A DNA stretch of 64,000 nt, taken from assembly GCA_011033025.1 (NCBI GenBank), contig WFMF01000020.1:980182-1044181 (forward strand), in the 5' to 3' direction. The notes under the pieces are model-generated. The model did not search any database. It had not been told where the DNA came from and worked only from the letters and a program-made list of their open reading frames with translations. This stretch comes from Beroe forskalii (Eukaryota; Ctenophora; Nuda; Beroida; Beroidae). Shown here one piece after another: positions 47,401-57,900 of this stretch; position 1 is the stretch's first letter; each line of letters opens with the position of its first letter. The translations under genes were made by a program, and so were the position numbers.

Positions 47401-48200
47401 ATGAAAGAACAGGTGCTTTAAATTTTCCATGACTTAGTTATGCCTGCACTTTTATTAGTGCAACTACTTGATAAAACAACTATTATCTATAGATACCTGT
47501 TGTTCTTCCTGCAGTTTCACAGCAACGTACACACATGTCAGTGCTACACAGTGTAGGTGAATTGCTCGTACCTGGAATGTGAAAGAATATATACATGATT
47601 GTATTATAGCTCCATAGATATTGAGCAGCAGTTCTTAATATCTAGTCTTCTCTTATGTGCAGCTCAATCATATCTAGGAGTTCCAGCAATATCTAAACAC
47701 CACCCACAAAGGTTCATAGTATGAGTAAAGGGAGGAATTATTGAAATATCGACCAACATCAATGGGTGGTGAATGAATACCTTGATCACAGCTAGAAAGC
47801 GATCAGCAAAGTTGACTGCCATGGCATAGGTCTCGGGAAACATCTTGAACATTTTGGTCAAGTTTAGAATGCCTCTGATGGCATGATCCCTCTCTAAGAA
47901 TGTCACTTCACCCTGAGATTTAAAGAAAATTGTATGAGCTACAAATGTTGATAAAAAAAAAAAATTTTGTTTCTTCAAAATCACTAGATTACTTCTAAAT
48001 AAACAAACATTGGGTTGCTAAATATCAGGATAAATTGGAAACTCAACAGATAAGAATAAATTAAACATACTCACATTCCCAAGGGAGAGGTATCTTCGCT
48101 TGCTTGGCAACCATTGCTTCTCATCCTGCATTCTGGCTTCAAGTTTCTTATAAAGAGCATCTCGTCCTTTAACATCTCGGTGGCATTTCATCTCAGGCAT
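35427..48200 (-). CDS. Cyclin of the G/I group (complete)
   Basis: Seven exons: 48200-48075, 47912-47781, 47571-47497, 46967-46809, 39392-39270, 36031-35842, 35662-35427 (TAG); all splice sites are GT-AG, frames join exactly, 346 residues. The cyclin box spans about residues 43-165: FPETYAMAVNFADRFL (conserved DRFL), VALTCVYVAVKLQEE and LLRMERKVLDKLEWDLNP. A second helical half follows (LSMLTEQLEIALCY, PSIIALSIISLRLC, YCCEELVEEML), then a Ser/His-rich tail with DHSAMSHSSLSHSAMSHHSS. MERxxLDKLxWDL is typical of vertebrate cyclin I, while the overall layout is shared by cyclins G1, G2 and I, so it looks like an invertebrate member of the joint G/I group. These cyclins act in stress and growth-arrest responses and are non-classical CDK partners; the role here is inferred. 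Introns are 162 bp to 7.4 kb. Confidence 0.92.
37252..37370. repeat. Inverted-repeat element GGTCATTTGGCTTAACTGGA
   Basis: GGTCATTTGGCTTAACTGGA (37252-37271) pairs with TCCAGTTAGGCCAAATGACC (37351-37370), one or two mismatches, with 79 bp of non-coding DNA between. MITE-like in shape; no second copy recognised in the window. Confidence 0.8.
37485..37552. repeat. GC-rich inverted repeat with CAGACGTTGTCTG core
   Basis: GGCAAGGTTTGCCAGACGTT ... GCAACGCCTGGCAAGGGCAT. The CAGACGTTGTCTG palindrome is shared with 49607-49658. Confidence 0.65.
38270..38780 (+). repeat. Tandem segmental duplication (~260 bp unit) with hairpin and poly-G
   Basis: Two successive segments share the order TGACGTGAAT, a GATCAAATAAA(A/G)TA stretch, a run of 8-9 G, ACAATCAATG, ATTCGT, CCTAAAACAAA, TC(G)TTCG(C/T)ATCTGAAGTT, GAGTTAGGG, GTCAGCATTC. 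Copy 1 also has a 62-bp hairpin (38270-38331, GGATTACTAAGT/ACTTAGTAATCC). Confidence 0.8.
39393..46808. other. Cyclin intron 4 (7.4 kb), repeat-rich, no exon seen
   Basis: Contains short tandem repeats (40640-40770 CACATACAGTRAATAACA units; 41140-41230; 42000-42080; ACAGACAY microsatellite 42836-42897), CRE-containing repeat fragments (41836-41882, 43060-43110, 45300-45350), a CArG sequence at 42979 and the CCAAT tandem array at 44756. Nothing resembling a coding exon was found. Confidence 0.65.
44750..44893 (+). repeat. Tandem CCAAT array
   Basis: Five units of about 31-34 bp, each with (AG/GA)CCAATRAG(A): TAGCCAATGAGAGAGCAG (twice), TAGCCAATAAGAGAGC, GACCAATGAGACAGC, GACCAATAAGCC. Each is a fair CCAAT-box; the spacing is close to three helical turns. 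Confidence 0.8.
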
Positions 48201-49039
48201 GTTGAAGAATATGCTAGGGACTTAGGGATCCTTCTCAAATTTGATTTGAAGGTAATTCAAAAATATTTTCAAAGCAAGATCTCACTCATTGTCCAGATAC
48301 ATCAAGTCAATTAAATCAGATTCCAGTCTGAAATTGAATCTCAACTATAGCAAGATAAACATCAAGCCTAAATTTTGGTCCAAAAATTTTAAATTAAGGT
48401 AAGGGCCAAAGTTCTAACAAACGACAGTTGAATAGCAGTGAAAAGTGTGTGGGGTTGATTTCATTTGAGAATTTGTGTTTCACTGAAATGATTAATCACT
48501 TATTTCTTAAATGTTCATAGGAAAATACTTCTCTAGACACAAGAGAAGATAGTATAACACTGTAGTTGAATTATACAGATCGGGAATATAGGCTATATAA
48601 GCATTGATGACGAGAATGGTGCTAAAAATGGTACAGAAAATTTACTAGGTACTGAACCAATATGAGATAAAACAATTTAGTTTTTTTTAAACAAATAAAA
48701 CTTCTCAAACGGAATCTGAAATGTGTGCAGTACACACAAAGTACACTGCCAAAGCACCTAAAATGAAATGAAAGGGAATAGAATGAAAGTCATCTCAACA
48801 CTGAGACTAACGTTTAACCTAACACACTACAATCAATATTCATATAAGTTTCATAAAAATCAGAAAATGGGAAGGGCTGAATTCTCACAAGGGTCTGTCA
48901 AGGGCGACAATCAATCGAACACTTCAAGCAATCAAGCATAAAATACGTGAGGACCTTAGTTAAATAATTGAAAGAAGAATTTATCTATGCGAAATTTAAA
49001 TAGAATATGAGGGAACTATCAGCATTCTTATGTTGGACG

Positions 49040-49560
49040 TCACAAATCATGACATCCCATGCGCCGGCCGGTTCGAAGCCACGCGCACCGTCGCCGCGCC
49101 GCTCACAACCCAACTCATAAGGATCAATTGGAAAACGTCAACACAAAGATTCTTTTGCAGATTCAATGCGCGCGCATTGAACTATAGGAATCTGGCGTAG
49201 TCCCTTAATATCAATCATTGCCAAAGTTTCAGTTATTTATCTTGACTAGGAGCACTGAACAGCGCGCCGCGCACTCTGAGCGCGAAACGAGGGACGAGGG
49301 TCGGGTCCTGCTTAGAATAAAGTATGCGGAATTGAAATGCTTCACTTCACCAGGTGCTAACGCGCGCGCGGCCACCTGAGGAGGAATGACGGCGTGCCGC
49401 GCGCGCAGAATATTGCCAAAGACGTATATCATATCCTTCTTTGCGTTGCACGGCGCGCGCTTCCCCAAAACAGGTCCGTTGTCAGTGGGTCCCGTAGGCA
49501 AACGCCGTGGGCGCGCGGGCGTGCACACACCTATGCGGGCTTAGGAAGCAAAATATGGCG
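49040..49560. promoter_or_regulatory. CpG-rich block, candidate bidirectional promoter
   Basis: Unlike the AT-rich surroundings, this ~500-bp block is dense in CG steps (repeated GCGCGC, GCCGCGC, CGCGCGCGGCC). It sits between divergent genes, 0.8 kb from the cyclin ATG and 0.7 kb from the GRWD1 ATG. It ends at AAAATATGGCGCTGG (ATG at 49554). It could instead be an inserted GC-rich repeat. Confidence 0.5.
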
Positions 49561-49606
49561 CTGGTTAGGACAAATTAACTAAACTTGAATAACTGATTTA
49601 TTATTG

Positions 49607-49658
49607 TCAGACGTTGTCTGACCCCTACGCCTGAAATAATGGTCAGACAACGTCTGAC
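49607..49658. repeat. Inverted repeat of GTCAGACGTTGTCTGAC
   Basis: GTCAGACGTTGTCTGAC at 49607-49623 and GTCAGACAACGTCTGAC at 49642-49658 are reverse complements, and each is itself nearly palindromic. A short direct duplication (GAAATGAGCAATAATGT) follows at 49688-49722. Confidence 0.8.
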
Positions 49659-50261
49659 AAATTTATTATACACGTGCCAAATGACTTGAAATGAGCAATA
49701 ATGTTGAAATGAGCAATAATGTAGTTGTTTCCCTACTATCTCCAAGTATTTTTGTGTCAAACACACTAGTCAATCAAATGAAGTTGATCAATTGACTGAT
49801 GTACATAAATGTGTCTAAAATTATTGTCGAGATATTCAATTGTGTTTTTTAATGATCCATCTAAGTTTTTTTTACTTAAAAGTTTCTTAACTGTTATAAT
49901 ATATATGTGTTTGAAAGTTATGTGTTTGGACTTTTGCATCCTTAAAATTGACAGGGACATAGGCAGGGGTTTATAGTTTTATATAATGGACTTTGACATT
50001 GATTTCATTTGATTTATTGAATTTTTAAAAAATCTAAATGGGTTTTATTGGATGGCTTTGATCAATATGAGTACAAATTATCATGCATATTGGTCAACAA
50101 CAATACCATAGTTTAATCTTACAGAGGGTTTTTAGATGGGTTTTTATGGATGGGTTTGATGAATATTGATTACAAACTATGATGCATATTGGTCAACAAA
50201 AATCCCATGTAATAATTTCACATGTAGCCAATTATTACACAATAATGATAGCATAGCAGTG

Positions 50262-51551
50262 ATGGCAGATGGTAAGAATGATGAAGGTAATAGCAATCAA
50301 GAGATGGAAAGTATTGAGGGTCAGTCAGGCAGTGTGGAAACTAAAGAACCACCCAAGACTTACCTCCCTAAAGACATACAGCCAGGGGAAGAGCTCACTC
50401 CTGATATGAGTGCTTATGAGATGCTCCACATGTTTCAGAGTCGAGCATCATGCCTGTCATTTGACATTCTGAAAGATAAGTTAGGAGCAAGGAGTGGGTA
50501 TCCAGTTACTACCTATGTTGTGGCTGGTACCCAGGCTGAACAAGGAAAAAAGAACTCCCTGGTCATCATGAAGCTTTCTAATCTTAACCAGGAAAAAGAA
50601 GAAGATAAAGAATCAGATTCTGAAGAGGAAGACAGTGATGATGAGGATTCAGATAAACCAGTTTTGAAGACAGCAGAGATCTACCACACAGGATCAGTCA
50701 ATCGGGTACGGATATGCCCTCAGATTGGGGAAACAAGAACTTTTGTTGCATCATGGTCAGAAAAGGGTAAGGTTCACATATGGGATATAGCTCCACAACT
50801 TGCAGCATTGGAAACTGAGGATTCTTCAAAAGAAATTCAGAAAATTAAACCATTTTACACATTTGGTGGTCATGTGGAAGAAGGTTATGGCCTGGACTGG
50901 TCACGTACCAGACAAGGATACCTACTGACAGGTGACTGTACTCGGCACATCCACATGTGGACTCCCAGAGAGAGCGACTGGCTGGTAAGTCAGCAGACAT
51001 TCAGTAGCCACAACTCTAGTGTTGAGGATATTCAGTGGAGTCCTAATGAGGAGCATGTGTTTGCTTCCTGTTCCACTGACAAGAGTATTAAGATCTGGGA
51101 TGACAGAGCTCAGCACCACAAAGCCTGCATGATAACTGTCCCTGATGCTCATCAGGCAGATGTAAACGTAATCAACTGGAACACAATGGAGCCATTCATT
51201 GTGTCAGGTGGAGATGATGGGGTTATCAAAATCTGGGATCTGAGGAAGTTAGACTCACATGCCGCCCTCTTTAAACATCACACAGGAGCCATTACCAGTG
51301 TGGAGTGGCACCCTAGTGACAGTTCAGTGTTAGGAGCTAGTGGGGAGGATGACCAGGTTTCTTTATGGGATCTTGCTGTGGAGTCCGCAGAGCCAACTGT
51401 CATTAATGAGCAGGAGGTCCCCCCACAACTCCTCTTCATACACCAAGGCCAGGAAGACATAAAGGAGCTACATTGGCATCCTCATGTCCCTGGGGTCCTT
51501 GCAACCACTTCCCTTAACAACTTCAACATCTTTAAAACCATTTCTGTGTGA
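50262..51551 (+). CDS. GRWD1: Glutamate-rich WD repeat protein 1 (intronless)
   Basis: Single exon, 429 residues from the chosen ATG at 50262 (MADGKNDEG) to TGA. An in-frame ATG at 50166 would add 32 residues unlike the family. The conserved N-terminal segment (YLPKD...LSFDILKDKLG) precedes an acidic run at about residues 110-132 (EEDKESDSEEEDSDDEDSD) and then five to six WD repeats: VEEGYGLDWS, LLTGDCTRHIHMW, SVEDIQWSPNEEHVFASCS, DVNVINWN, FIVSGGDDGVIKIWDLR, GAITSVEWHP, and the C-terminal IKELHWHPHVPG. GRWD1 is a nuclear/nucleolar histone-binding protein involved in ribosome assembly and replication licensing in vertebrates and yeast (Rrb1). The lack of introns contrasts with its intron-rich neighbours. 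Confidence 0.95.
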   Translation: MADGKNDEGNSNQEMESIEGQSGSVETKEPPKTYLPKDIQPGEELTPDMSAYEMLHMFQSRASCLSFDILKDKLGARSGYPVTTYVVAGTQAEQGKKNSLVIMKLSNLNQEKEEDKESDSEEEDSDDEDSDKPVLKTAEIYHTGSVNRVRICPQIGETRTFVASWSEKGKVHIWDIAPQLAALETEDSSKEIQKIKPFYTFGGHVEEGYGLDWSRTRQGYLLTGDCTRHIHMWTPRESDWLVSQQTFSSHNSSVEDIQWSPNEEHVFASCSTDKSIKIWDDRAQHHKACMITVPDAHQADVNVINWNTMEPFIVSGGDDGVIKIWDLRKLDSHAALFKHHTGAITSVEWHPSDSSVLGASGEDDQVSLWDLAVESAEPTVINEQEVPPQLLFIHQGQEDIKELHWHPHVPGVLATTSLNNFNIFKTISV

Positions 51552-51984
51552 ATGTGAAATGATGCCCTGGGCTTCCTCTTCTTTTACATATGATATTCCC
51601 AAATTTCAGCTTTTTTAAAAAGGATTTATTTTTTATTTTTCTTTATTCTTCTGAGGGTGGAAGGGTGTTAATTTACTTATCTCCAACAATTAACATAAAA
51701 AAATGCATGCTTACAAAAAATGATTGAATAACTTCCATTCATCACAGAGTTGTTTATAACACATACATTGTACTAGGTACTGTAGGTAAGAATTTTCATT
51801 TATTATTCTCATTGGTTCTCTGATTGAATTCTTTTGCTTGATGGTGCAATGACAATTTAGTAAAAATCATCATGAAATTAATTAATAATTCCTATTTGAG
51901 ACATGACCTGAGAAAGTGAACAGTCTTAAAATGGACTTGATGGAGACCCACCTCATGTAAGAGTTCTCTATCAAACTGTAAAGA
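51552..51984. other. Spacer between GRWD1 and the coiled-coil gene
   Basis: 433 bp of AT-rich DNA holding the GRWD1 3' UTR and the next gene's 5' leader. I see no clear AATAAA; T-rich and A-rich tracts are present at 51610-51650 and 51695-51720. Confidence 0.6.
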
Positions 51985-54900
51985 ATGAGCTTGCTCGATG
52001 TAATGCCAATATTGGATGAGGAGGCTGAAGGTAAATCATGTTTATTTCTTCCTTCTATGTCACTAGATCTACCTCACTATTGATTACTTGGTTAATTTCA
52101 ATTTAATGAAAATGACTCTACAGATTTTCTGTCAAAATATTCTACAGATCCATAGTTATGCCGGTATGTAACAAGATATCAACATGATCAGTGATCACTA
52201 AGTAACCATCATGACTTAAATTGATTTACTGTCATTCATGAGCTACACCCTATTATACTTAGATCCAATGATCACTTGAATATCACTGATGTAACAACAA
52301 ACAGTTGCATCTTCAGTTGATGATGACGACGAGAGTGTGCACATGTCAGACAGTGAGGGTGGACAGAGGGAAAGCTATGAGGACCTGAGGAACATGTTGA
52401 GTGAACTCCTCGATGAAAAGGATAGGTACGGTATACTTACAGCTTTTATACCATTGATGATTGCATTTAATTAGTGAATAAGGATTGAAAAAGATTTTTA
52501 CGACATGTTTTATTTGATTTGGTAATCATTATTTATTCAGATTGACTCAAGAACTCAATGAAAAATGTGACGAACTTGACGAAGCCAGGATGAATCTGGA
52601 TGAAGCAAGGCTGAATTTCGAAGACATGGACATTGTGAATAAACGTCTACTTGTGAAGTTAAACTCTCTGCCTGTCAAAGTCAAGGTAAGAAACTTTATA
52701 ACATTTATCAAAATTGGACTTTTACAAATACGATGATCTCCGCAATTTCTTTAATTTCTCGTATTTTCGTAAACAAAAACTCTCATCAAAAGCAGCATAT
52801 CATTTATCATCCGTCATAATATTGTACACAAAATACTCGTATTCTAAGGCTGCTTCAGCCGTGTTGGAAGAGGAATCTGGTGATATGATAATTATCATAA
52901 TGCGTTTGAAATGATGTACTCCTTCTGCAAGCCACGTCCAGTAGAATTAGCAGATTAGCTGTGTGATGAAATGTGTGCTACTGTATTACAGTGTCGTGAG
53001 TGTATTTTAAGAGCAGAAGTAAATATCAGATGTGCAGAAGTATAAATTCTTATATCAGATGTAAAATTTCAGACTGAGTGTTATTATATCAATAATTTAC
53101 CTCCTATGAGACTGAGCTCTTCAACACGTCAAATCAGCTACTCTGTCAGTTTCGTCAGATCCTAAGTTCTGTCGCTTGTCAGCCCTCGTTTTACGGAGCT
53201 CTGCGCTATAATTAGAGTCAGGAACCTGTCAGTCATGCACTGGAAGAAGCCACTGAGAGATGAGGATTTAATGATCCGGGAATATTGGCAGAGTGACTTC
53301 AGTAAAACACCATTCTAAAGCCTGATAATGACGTGATTCTCAGCCGATATATAACTCATTTTGTACATGTGTAACACTTGTATAATGGTCTCGTGATAGA
53401 AGTTGCGTCATTTCTATTGGTTCACACCGATAGTGTTCGGTTGTTTTTATTGGTTGGAAGCTTTGGAACAAATGTAAAATGTATTTATAGTGTATAAATA
53501 ATAAATGTATGTAAAGTTTGCCCTACCTTGTGCAGCATATGATAAAATATAACCGATACAGGAATACATGTTATAATCACAAAATATCATATTTATGATA
53601 CACTTCTTGCTGGAAATTTGCCAACAAAATATACGAGTTATATCGCTACACTTACTGCAGGTCTTTAAAGAAGCTCTTTGAAGCGCAGTGTGAGTTGGAG
53701 TGAGAATAATTATAATTAACTACAGTTAAATATTATGTGTAACATGGATAATTATAATACTCTCCCAGCGGTTTATATGCTAACGCCATGAATTATTTTG
53801 TAAATGGCTTGGAGACAATCAATACGTACAGTGTAACGTTTAGTTGTAGACATGAGGAGACGGTTAACTCAAAAGTAGTTTAACTTTTGTGAAACTCTGC
53901 GTAATTTTAATATCCATGTTTATACATAATATAACTTTTGAGCAACTTTTGTCTGCAATGAGTTACAAACGACATTCTAATCGTTCAAAGTAACAGGATA
54001 TCCCAGAATACAAAGGCGGGTGGCTCCACTCGAAAATTACCGTAGCATGCCTTTCCCATCCCCGATCTCACTTGCATCCAATAATCACCAGTTACCATCT
54101 TGCTGCGTACTTTAAAAACTGGTTTTGACGTTTTATGTGGGTTTCCTAAGAAAAATCCGGCGCGTCAATATTAGTAGCACAGTCAATGGAACATTGTATT
54201 TAATATTATTAAATCGTGTCAAGTGTACAAAATGTGGCAGTTCCTTCCTTGAAATGTGTGTGGAGCTAGAAGGTTTTGTATTCGGGTGCAGACCCATTGT
54301 TAAACAGAATGATGACTCCTCATTTCCACACCCTAAAAACGCATGTAATGGGAGCAAATTTTGGCAGATAAATACATCGCCACTTTCTATGACATCTGCA
54401 ATGGTAGATTGGGGAGGGAGATAGACATAAATGGTCGAAAAGTTTCCCACCTTCTATTCTTCAGCACTGGGGCTAAATAGTAGTTAATTGGTCCCCCAGT
54501 GACCAAACCCAGACCCCAGTGATTAAACTCCGCACACAAAAAATAGACGGTTCAAGGCCATCAACTTACCACAATGTGCTATGATAATGACGTCATTATA
54601 ACCGCCTATTTCTCCTCTGGGCAGATAACTAACCTCGGATCCAGGCCAGTAATTGTCCCAATATTCGAGACATTGGGAGCGCCCCCAGACACATGCAACT
54701 AGTCATTTGTGTGTAATGTCGTCGCATTTAGGGCACGTAGTGATGCCCTGATAATACCATATAAGGTAATATCTGATGTAATTATGCCATATAAGGAAAT
54801 AAATGTCGGAGGTATTTGTCATTAAAAGAAATTCCCATCGCACCGTTTGCTCCCCCATATAGCGAGACTGCATGTCTTGTAAATTCAAAAGTCAGACGTA

Positions 54901-57900
54901 ACAAACACCTGTCTAAATGAGCTAGGAATTGTGGGGCGGGTTTGGGATGTAAACAGCCACTGACAGGAGAAGATATCTGAGGGAATTAAACGTACAAATA
55001 TTCCCGACTTACATTGTACTATATATCTTCTAGATTGTGTTTCAAACTGGTTTGTGATGGATTTTACATTACATCAACTACTGCCACTTGGATATAAAAT
55101 TTTAACGATGAACCACCTCATGTTAACAAAGATATGAGAGGTCTTGATAGAGGAGTTAAGCAGTGATCCAGGTCCCCAGCCCCTATTACATCTCGGTATA
55201 TAACACAATACTCTGGATACTCATCTGTTTACTCTGATATAACATGGCACATATCTAGTAGAAATATCTACACTAAGCTAATAACATGAATCTTATATCA
55301 CTATAGAAAGGTATTATTAGCTTACCCATAGATCCCTTGACATTGACCAATCAGCGTGCGAGTTCGCCGTGAACTCGCACGCTGATTGGCCAATGTCACG
55401 AGATACTACGGGAAATATACGTTATACGCAGATATTAGCCCTAACTGCGTCTCTGTGTATTCTGTTAGACATGTCTAGTCCAGACATCAAAGGGAGTTGA
55501 CACATCCCCTCTTTGAAGCGCAATAAACAACTTTTTACTGGCCCAATTACACTTCACTCACTACATATTGTGTTCCAACATTAGACGTTTTAGAGTGACG
55601 TCATTATCAGGGTTTAGAGTGGTGTGTTGATGACGTCACACTGCCTACTTTTGGCACACATCCAGGATATGGCACCTGTGCCTGAACTTAGTGCTAATTT
55701 AATCCAATTAACAAACGTGCACTGTGTTATCATCAGTTGTATTGTTTGAATACTTATATATAAATTCGATAAACCTCAATTCAAAGCTAAACACTCAATT
55801 TGACAATATAAATTGACAATACAGTACCCAATTCAATAATAAAACTGAGTTTTATATTGTGAATTCTGCATGTATACCTACGTATTATACCCTGACAAAG
55901 TCCCTCGTATTGTATTACATTCACTGGTATATCATGGTACTGTGAAATGTGAGATAATGAATAAAACATAAATAAATTATCTAATTTTTCTCTTGTCGCG
56001 TGGTTTATATGCGTGTGATTTGAAATATAATAAATTAAGTCAGCACAGCACCAGGTTTTATTATATCACTGTGTATACCTACTTGAAACTAGAGTGAACA
56101 AACATTTCAACATTTGCCCCTCATCGAAAATTGACTGTTGAAATACCGTTTTAATCCTAGAAAATTAGGAAATGATTTCCTGCCTTCAGAATGGTATTTG
56201 AATTTAATACTAGAGATTTAATAGTCTGAATTGATGATAAAAGCTTTCGCCACACCTTACAAAATTCTACACGAAAATTATTAAATTAAAATACTCTTAT
56301 ACCGTTATATTCAGGACATTAGGAGATGTAGAAATGTTCATTTTACATTGGTAATAGTCAGATGTATTTACATTCAATATTTAGAAATTAAATTTTATGT
56401 ATGAAAGTATTGAAATAATTGAAATCTTGGTATCAGATCACACTTTATGACAATATGACGTTGCCTTGTTACGTAAGTCTTATTAATAACCCCACATTTG
56501 AGTAGATTAATGTAACGGTATTACATGACTGGTAGATTACTTATGTGGTGGTTAACTGTGTATTTAATTCCCTAGTGGGAAGGCGAGTGATTTGAGTCAA
56601 AAGTATTACCTCAGGTACTTATCTCTGAAGTAAAGGTTATTTTCGAGGCCTCAGTGACTTATTAACAACTATAATTCACACTCAAATTCTGCGGAAGAAA
56701 GTTGACGATTATACCACCCACCTATAGTCAATATATTCGTTGTTAGTGTCTTAATTCGCTAGTGGTGTCCTCAGTCTATACTAACAGTACATGTCAGGGT
56801 TTGTCAGGCTCTTCTAATCGAGAATACCAAAGTGCAGACCGATATTGTAAAGGAGTAAAAACTACCCATCCTTTTCGTGAACAAGTCCTAGTAACTGAAG
56901 GAGATTCGATAGGCTAAACGGCTACTGTACCCCAGAAGGTCAAGTGATATGTCACGTGTTGTTCTAAGCAATGCGATGTCATCAAGTCGTCCGTCTAAAC
57001 CATCTAAAGCTGACTATGGTTACCGACAGTAACTGAGATTCCAAACCGTGATATCTCAAAAAGTGGAGCAAAATCATCCTTTTGTAGTCATGAAGGCAAA
57101 AGTAACTCCGGCTGGGTAAAATACTTGAAACTTGTCTGAAACTTTGCCCTCTATAACGAATCAAATATTTCGCCTCCTCTCCGGTCTAACCCATGTCACC
57201 TTAAGCCACCTACTATTCTTTAGTTTTCTTGTGCGATGTAAAACTGAAGGTGTTGTCAGAAATATTCCGAACCCTGCCCATTTGATGCAAACCCCGCGCG
57301 CGAAAAATAGGCGATTATTTTCAACAAATTTGGCAGCGCCACACAATGTTTACGTCGTCATTTTGGCCGCCTATTTATTCTGGGCGCATATCAAGCCCGG
57401 ATTAATGATTCCACTAACGTCTCTGTCAACTACCATCCGACTTTGGACTGTAAATATATACGCTATTTTTAAAGAGACCTGTCAAGTCCTACTCAGCATC
57501 GTGTACATATAAACTGTATTATGATGTACGTGTCAAAACGCGGAAAATAACTTTGCAAAGGAGTGCTGGTTTCTCTCGTTTGATATCCGGTAATATAAAC
57601 CGCCGAATGTATTGAGACGATATTTCAGACTCTTTCAGCTTTGAAACTCTCTCTGAAAACAACATGCTCAATGTACCAAGTCACGCTATATCACAGACCA
57701 TATCTCTCCATGTCACACAGTGTCACGCAATGCTTTGATATCTCTTGTCATCTCGTATCTGTTGATACCACTCTAAAAACTAAAGACTCTGCCGCTCCTG
57801 GATGTGTGAAGAGTTTGACTTCCAATTGGCAACTCCTGAGTTTTCTAAAAACTTCCGAGCAACCAAATATTTTACAAGTGAATGATCAGATCACTTTTTA

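Larger units (their letters stand above)
48201..50261. other. Head-to-head intergenic region, cyclin and GRWD1
   Basis: 2.06 kb between the two start codons. Holds the CpG-rich block (49040-49560), an inverted repeat (49607-49658) and AT-rich leader DNA before GRWD1. 5' UTR exons of either gene may lie here. Confidence 0.6.

Noticed and set aside
49229-49528. A 99-codon minus-strand frame in the CpG-rich block
   Set aside because: No recognisable domain or splice context; GC-rich DNA has few stop codons, so a chance frame is expected.
50166-50261. Upstream in-frame ATG extending GRWD1 by 32 residues
   Set aside because: The added residues are unlike the family, while the ATG at 50262 gives the usual acidic N-terminus.
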